From Clostridia bacterium (GTDB lineage Bacteria; Bacillota; Clostridia; Christensenellales; Aristaeellaceae), in the NCBI GenBank assembly GCA_017550035.1, contig JAFYLS010000001.1, forward strand, positions 1-33,093: a stretch of 33,093 nt of DNA, read 5' to 3'. The number at the start of each line of letters is the position of its first letter. Position 1 is the stretch's first letter. Positions 29,461 through 33,093 of the stretch are shown one piece after another. Both the position numbers and the translations under genes were made by a program. The notes under the pieces are model-generated. The model had not been told where the DNA came from and did not search any database. It worked only from the letters and a program-made list of their open reading frames with translations.

Positions 29461-31742
29461 ACTGTACCTCCCGGCAGTTGATCGATGTACTGCGCAAATT
29501 GAATCAGCATTTCTTCGGAATAGGGTATTTCGCCCTGAATGGAATGGTTGCCATAGGTTTTACCTTCGGTTTCCCAGGTGAGAAGCAGAAGCCGCGGCGC
29601 CTTTTTAGGTGCAGGCAGCATGGCAAGAGTGGTGTTGCAGTTGGCAAAGGAATGGACGGTGCCTTCATACAGGCATTCGCCGCTCAACGCATCCGTTACG
29701 CGGCAGAAAACGGAGGCATCCTTCCGGCTGTCGTTGCCAAGGATGAGGGCATGCATGCCCTGATCATTCTTTTCATCCACCATCAGGCAGATAGGAGTCT
29801 GGATGCGTTTGATCACATGAAAGGACCGCTTTTTGGTGAAGTAATAATCCACCACTGCGTCGGAGATCTGGGGCCATCCGTCCAGCATGTTCCACCAGAT
29901 GATGCCGGTGCGCTGCCATTTTTTGATGCGGGTGCCTTCAATGAAGAATTTCAGCGCCTCCGCCTGACAGAACTGGGAAAGGAACGAGAAGCGTTCCAAG
30001 TCATCCGGTACCTGACCGCACAGGATGCGGACCTGACTGGCCATCAGTTCATTACGGCTGTAGGCCCGGGGATTGAGCAGACGGTTGGAGGTGCTGTGGG
30101 TATCCCATGCAGGATGGGTGTAAGGCCAGAGCTGGTCTTCCGGAATGAACTTTCGTAAGCTTTCGGGACTTGGACAGCCGTGATACCCGCATTCGCTGAC
30201 GAACTGTGCTTTTGTATCCTTATAGAAAGGATCCTTGTAATAGCCGCGAGGGCCCCAATTGTGCATTTCTGCGCATTCGCTGCTGTCTTTTCCGTCCGGC
30301 ACATAGGGGGAGGAGGGCAGGAAATCCCGGTATGGATCGTGCATGCGCACGACCCTTGGCAGGATGCGGCGGGTGATTTCGTTATACCGGCTGTTTTCGG
30401 GAAGGGAGAACCAGTCTGCGGTTACATCCACTTCGTTATCGCCCGCCCAGATCAGAATGGAGGGGTGATTGCGGAGTTTTTGAATGATGAAGGAGGCTTC
30501 TTTCTCGATCTGCCGGTAGAAATTTTCATCCTGCGGATAGCGGCCGCAGGCCATGGAAAAATCCTGCCACACCAGCATGCCCCGTTCATCGCACAGGTCA
30601 AAGAAGGCGTGGTCTTCATAGATATTGCCGCCCCAGCAGCGGACGATGTTGCATCCGGCTTCGCAAAGCAGGTCATGGGCTTTTTGCAGTCGTTCGGGAT
30701 CCCGGCTGTGGAGCGCATCCAGCGGCACCCAGTTGCTGCCCTTGCACAGAATGGGGCAGCCGTTGATTTCCACCCGAAACGCATTGTCCCGCCCGCCGTT
30801 TTCATGACGGATCACCTGGGCGTAGCGCAGCCCAATGCGCTCGGTGCGCGTATCCACGATCTGCCCGTTGTGCAAAAGCGTGGTGGTCACGGTGTAGAGA
30901 TTGGCATCGCCGTATCCCAGCGGCCACCACAATTTGGGGTTGGGAATGGTAATCGTGACCGTGCCTGCGGTGAAAGGTGTCTGAACGGTTTCTTCAAAGG
31001 TGCTTTCTCCGCATACGCCCCGGATGCGGACGGAATAACCTTCCAGCACGGGATCGGGAGACGTGAAGCGGTACTTGCACAGAAGCTCGGCTTTGTCTTC
31101 AAAGGCACTCATGGTGGTGTAATACACCTGAGTAAAACGCTTTGGGGCAGGGTTTTCCAGCGTTACGCTGCGAAACAGGCCTGCAGACAGAAGGCGGGGC
31201 ATAATATCCCATCCGGCGCTGTGGGGGGCAGTGCGCAGGTACATGCTTTCATGGTTACCTTCTGCGCTTTCCACACCGACAGGCAGATCGATCTTCCGTG
31301 CTTCGTTGATGGTGGAAAAAATATGTACGCTTAAGATGTTAGGTCCTTTTTTCAGTGCAGAGTTTGCGGGGAAAATGTGGTCGGTGAACACATTGTCGCA
31401 TTTTCCCAGCAATTGACCGTTGAGGAATACATCGGCGATGGTGTTTACGCCTTCGAAGCGCAGCTGCCATGCATCCTTTTCGCCGGTTTCAACTTCAAAA
31501 ACAAATTCTTTCTCGTACCAGAAACTGTAGAATTCGTATTTGCGGAAACGGTAGAGGTTTTCGCCGTAAAAAGGGTCATCTTCCAGACCGGCGTTCATCA
31601 GGTCAATCTCAAAGTTTCCCGGCACCTGTGCGGGAATGGGATCAAAGTCTGATGCATGGAGCGCATCTGGCGTCATGGGCATAGCGGCGCTTTCGGGGAA
31701 GTGGTACATGCGCCATGCGCCGTTGAGGGAAAGCGTGTTCAT
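29457..31742 (-). CDS. GH2 family beta-mannosidase
   Basis: A 761-residue glycoside hydrolase of family 2, beta-mannosidase branch. The N-terminal jelly-roll (sugar-binding) domain begins LSLNGAWRMYHFPES, an immunoglobulin-like domain follows, and the TIM barrel carries RCWGGNIYEDHAFFDLCDE. The acid/base is Glu437 in WAGDNEVDV and the nucleophile Glu517 in FVSECGYHG, spaced 80 residues apart as expected. It removes terminal beta-mannose, for example from mannan oligosaccharides or the Man-beta-1,4-GlcNAc core of N-glycans. No signal peptide is present, so it acts in the cytoplasm. ATG at 31740-31742 overlaps the GH38 stop as ATGA; the frame extends to 31775 but inside GH38. Confidence 0.92.
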   Translation of the reverse strand: MNTLSLNGAWRMYHFPESAAMPMTPDALHASDFDPIPAQVPGNFEIDLMNAGLEDDPFYGENLYRFRKYEFYSFWYEKEFVFEVETGEKDAWQLRFEGVNTIADVFLNGQLLGKCDNVFTDHIFPANSALKKGPNILSVHIFSTINEARKIDLPVGVESAEGNHESMYLRTAPHSAGWDIMPRLLSAGLFRSVTLENPAPKRFTQVYYTTMSAFEDKAELLCKYRFTSPDPVLEGYSVRIRGVCGESTFEETVQTPFTAGTVTITIPNPKLWWPLGYGDANLYTVTTTLLHNGQIVDTRTERIGLRYAQVIRHENGGRDNAFRVEINGCPILCKGSNWVPLDALHSRDPERLQKAHDLLCEAGCNIVRCWGGNIYEDHAFFDLCDERGMLVWQDFSMACGRYPQDENFYRQIEKEASFIIQKLRNHPSILIWAGDNEVDVTADWFSLPENSRYNEITRRILPRVVRMHDPYRDFLPSSPYVPDGKDSSECAEMHNWGPRGYYKDPFYKDTKAQFVSECGYHGCPSPESLRKFIPEDQLWPYTHPAWDTHSTSNRLLNPRAYSRNELMASQVRILCGQVPDDLERFSFLSQFCQAEALKFFIEGTRIKKWQRTGIIWWNMLDGWPQISDAVVDYYFTKKRSFHVIKRIQTPICLMVDEKNDQGMHALILGNDSRKDASVFCRVTDALSGECLYEGTVHSFANCNTTLAMLPAPKKAPRLLLLTWETEGKTYGNHSIQGEIPYSEEMLIQFAQYIDQLPGGTV

Positions 31743-33093
31743 TCCGTCACCTCGCTGTATTCGGTCAAAAGACATTCCCGAACGGGCAGGGAAGAATCAT
31801 GGGGAATATACAGGGTTTTGATTTCAAAGGGGGTGAAGGCAAGGTCCAGTTTTCTGCCAAGCAGCGAAAGGTCCACATGAACATTTACCTGCTGTCCCGT
31901 CATTTCGTTAAGGCGAAGAATGTTTCCGCTGCTGTCTTCGGCTTCCTTGAAAGCCAGAACGGAAATCTGCGGGCTATCGATACGCAGCGTGCTCATGGAA
32001 CTGGGCAGGGTTCCCTTGTGATAGGTTTCGGGCAGGAAGGGTAGGGACTGATTGAGGAGCGCTGCACGCTGATGCAGTTTCTGCTGTTGCCATGCGCCCT
32101 TATAGGGATGCAGGATGCAGGTGAAATGCTGCATGCCCATGTCCATGTGCCGGCAGTCTTCATCCCGATGATGCTGCCCATAATGATCGGCAAAGATGGA
32201 TGTGTTGCTCACGGTCAGGTACAGCACGCCGTCCTTGGCGCTGTAGCTGTACTTGCCGTCGTTCAACAGTGCCAGACCACCCTGCTCTCCCTGCATGCAG
32301 ATGAAGCGGTGACAGTGCTGTTCTTCCATGGTGGCTGTTCTTGCGATGACGCCTCCTGGAATTTCGGAGATGTCGCAGCCATCCTTTTCAAAGGGTGTGG
32401 GGAAGCGCATCTTCACCATGCGGTGCTTTTCCTGCATGTCCAGACGGGTGTGGATTTCCAGCTGGTCCTTGTCCCGGTACAGCGTATAGGTCTGGGACAG
32501 CGTGCTTTTACCAAAGCGGGAATCCACCCGGATGCTGGCCCGGACGGGGCCGTTTTCTGTGACCGTAACACGTTCGGGGGCAAATGCGCCGGCCATTTTG
32601 TCAAAAGTAAATTCCATGTGCGCCCAGGTATCGCAGTGGGAAATGTCCATCAGCACATTTTGAGCGGGTGCGGACAGCGTGTTCAGTCCGGATGCTTTGT
32701 CGGTCAGTGCGCAAAGGTTTCCGGATGCATCAAACTCTGCCCGGATGAACGCATTTTCCAAATGCCGGGGCGATACGGACAGGGGATTTTCGAGGGTTTC
32801 TTTTTCGTCAAAATAGGCCCAGAACAGTTTGTAGCCCATGGGCGGAACGGTGGCGTAGATGACGGCATCCCATTTGTCTTCTGCGTTGGTGCGTCCGGCG
32901 CGGACGATCTGTACGGGTACGGGATTTCCTTCGTGATCCTCTGCATAACGGAAGGGACGGCGAAGGCGCACGGGGGCAGAGGCTTCAAATTCGTGGGGAT
33001 TGAATACCACCACCGGGGTGCCCAGGTCCTTATCGTTCCAGAGGAAGATCTCGCCTTCCTTGTTGCGTACGGGATGGGGCTGCCCCTTGGACG
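31739..33093 (-). CDS. GH38 alpha-mannosidase, C-terminal part (cut by window edge)
   Basis: The C-terminal 451 or so residues of a family 38 alpha-mannosidase; the reading frame is still open at the window end, so the start and the catalytic barrel with its nucleophile Asp and zinc site lie outside. The visible part is the beta-sandwich region: VVVFNPHEFEASAPVRL, the FDASGNLCALTDKASGLNTL strand that usually follows the catalytic domain, QLEIHTRLDMQEKHRMVKM, and HQRAALLNQSLPF. The family hydrolyses alpha-mannosides using zinc. The last bases overlap the GH2 start as ATGA. A GTG at 33011-33013 is in frame but is not the true start, since homologous sequence continues upstream of it. Confidence 0.9.
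   Translation of the reverse strand, partial: SKGQPHPVRNKEGEIFLWNDKDLGTPVVVFNPHEFEASAPVRLRRPFRYAEDHEGNPVPVQIVRAGRTNAEDKWDAVIYATVPPMGYKLFWAYFDEKETLENPLSVSPRHLENAFIRAEFDASGNLCALTDKASGLNTLSAPAQNVLMDISHCDTWAHMEFTFDKMAGAFAPERVTVTENGPVRASIRVDSRFGKSTLSQTYTLYRDKDQLEIHTRLDMQEKHRMVKMRFPTPFEKDGCDISEIPGGVIARTATMEEQHCHRFICMQGEQGGLALLNDGKYSYSAKDGVLYLTVSNTSIFADHYGQHHRDEDCRHMDMGMQHFTCILHPYKGAWQQQKLHQRAALLNQSLPFLPETYHKGTLPSSMSTLRIDSPQISVLAFKEAEDSSGNILRLNEMTGQQVNVHVDLSLLGRKLDLAFTPFEIKTLYIPHDSSLPVRECLLTEYSEVTE

Overview
The window reads as a chromosomal segment of a Gram-positive, anaerobic, probably spore-forming member of the Clostridia. Base composition is moderately GC-rich, ribosome binding sites are strong (GGAGG or AAGGAG types), and TTG and GTG starts are frequent. 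The yabP-yabQ-divIC cluster, an efp-linked CD1247-like gene, a nupNOPQ-type nucleoside importer, ylbF and recD2 all point to Firmicutes. An uncultured gut or rumen clostridium is my inference; no rRNA or tRNA gene is present to place it further. I see no phage, insertion sequence, CRISPR array, toxin-antitoxin or defence locus.

Layout. Bases 1-7424 run rightward: a DUF5711-type membrane-anchored protein, hemW, a secreted protein with five SH3b repeats, then a tightly coupled recD2-comF-tcdA set ending in a bidirectional terminator. Bases 7439-10545 run leftward: an alpha/beta hydrolase, a CD1247-like protein with a striking Cys-Asp repeat, elongation factor P and an Xaa-Pro peptidase. Bases 10769-14996 hold a small unknown protein, a leftward yabP-yabQ-divIC-ppx/gppA operon (sporulation, division, polyphosphate or ppGpp metabolism), an 88-residue NrdD-like protein, a TetR regulator and a DegV fatty-acid-binding protein.

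Bases 15063-19988 hold a complete BMP-family nucleoside ABC importer. The binding-protein gene has a near-consensus promoter and is followed by a terminator; a second promoter then drives the ATPase and the two permeases. Bases 20105-21891 are more AT-rich and hold a small multi-pass membrane protein and a secreted NlpC/P60-like protein. The latter has a fully consensus promoter, back to back with that of a sugar-nucleotidyltransferase gene. mltG and ylbF follow leftward, then uvrA (with a possible LexA site in its promoter) and a PhnB-like protein rightward.

The right end (27989-33093, leftward) is a four-gene glycan-use operon read in the order GH38 alpha-mannosidase (cut by the window edge), GH2 beta-mannosidase, ROK kinase and SIS-domain isomerase. 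All three junctions are 4-base ATGA overlaps. The enzymes lack visible export signals, so they most likely act on imported manno-oligosaccharides such as N-glycan fragments.

Most of the window is ordinary housekeeping. The parts that deserve a second look are the Cys-Asp repeat protein, the helically phased direct repeats that stand where a terminator would be expected, the ROK kinase lacking its zinc cysteines, the binding protein without a lipobox, and the regulatory layouts described below.
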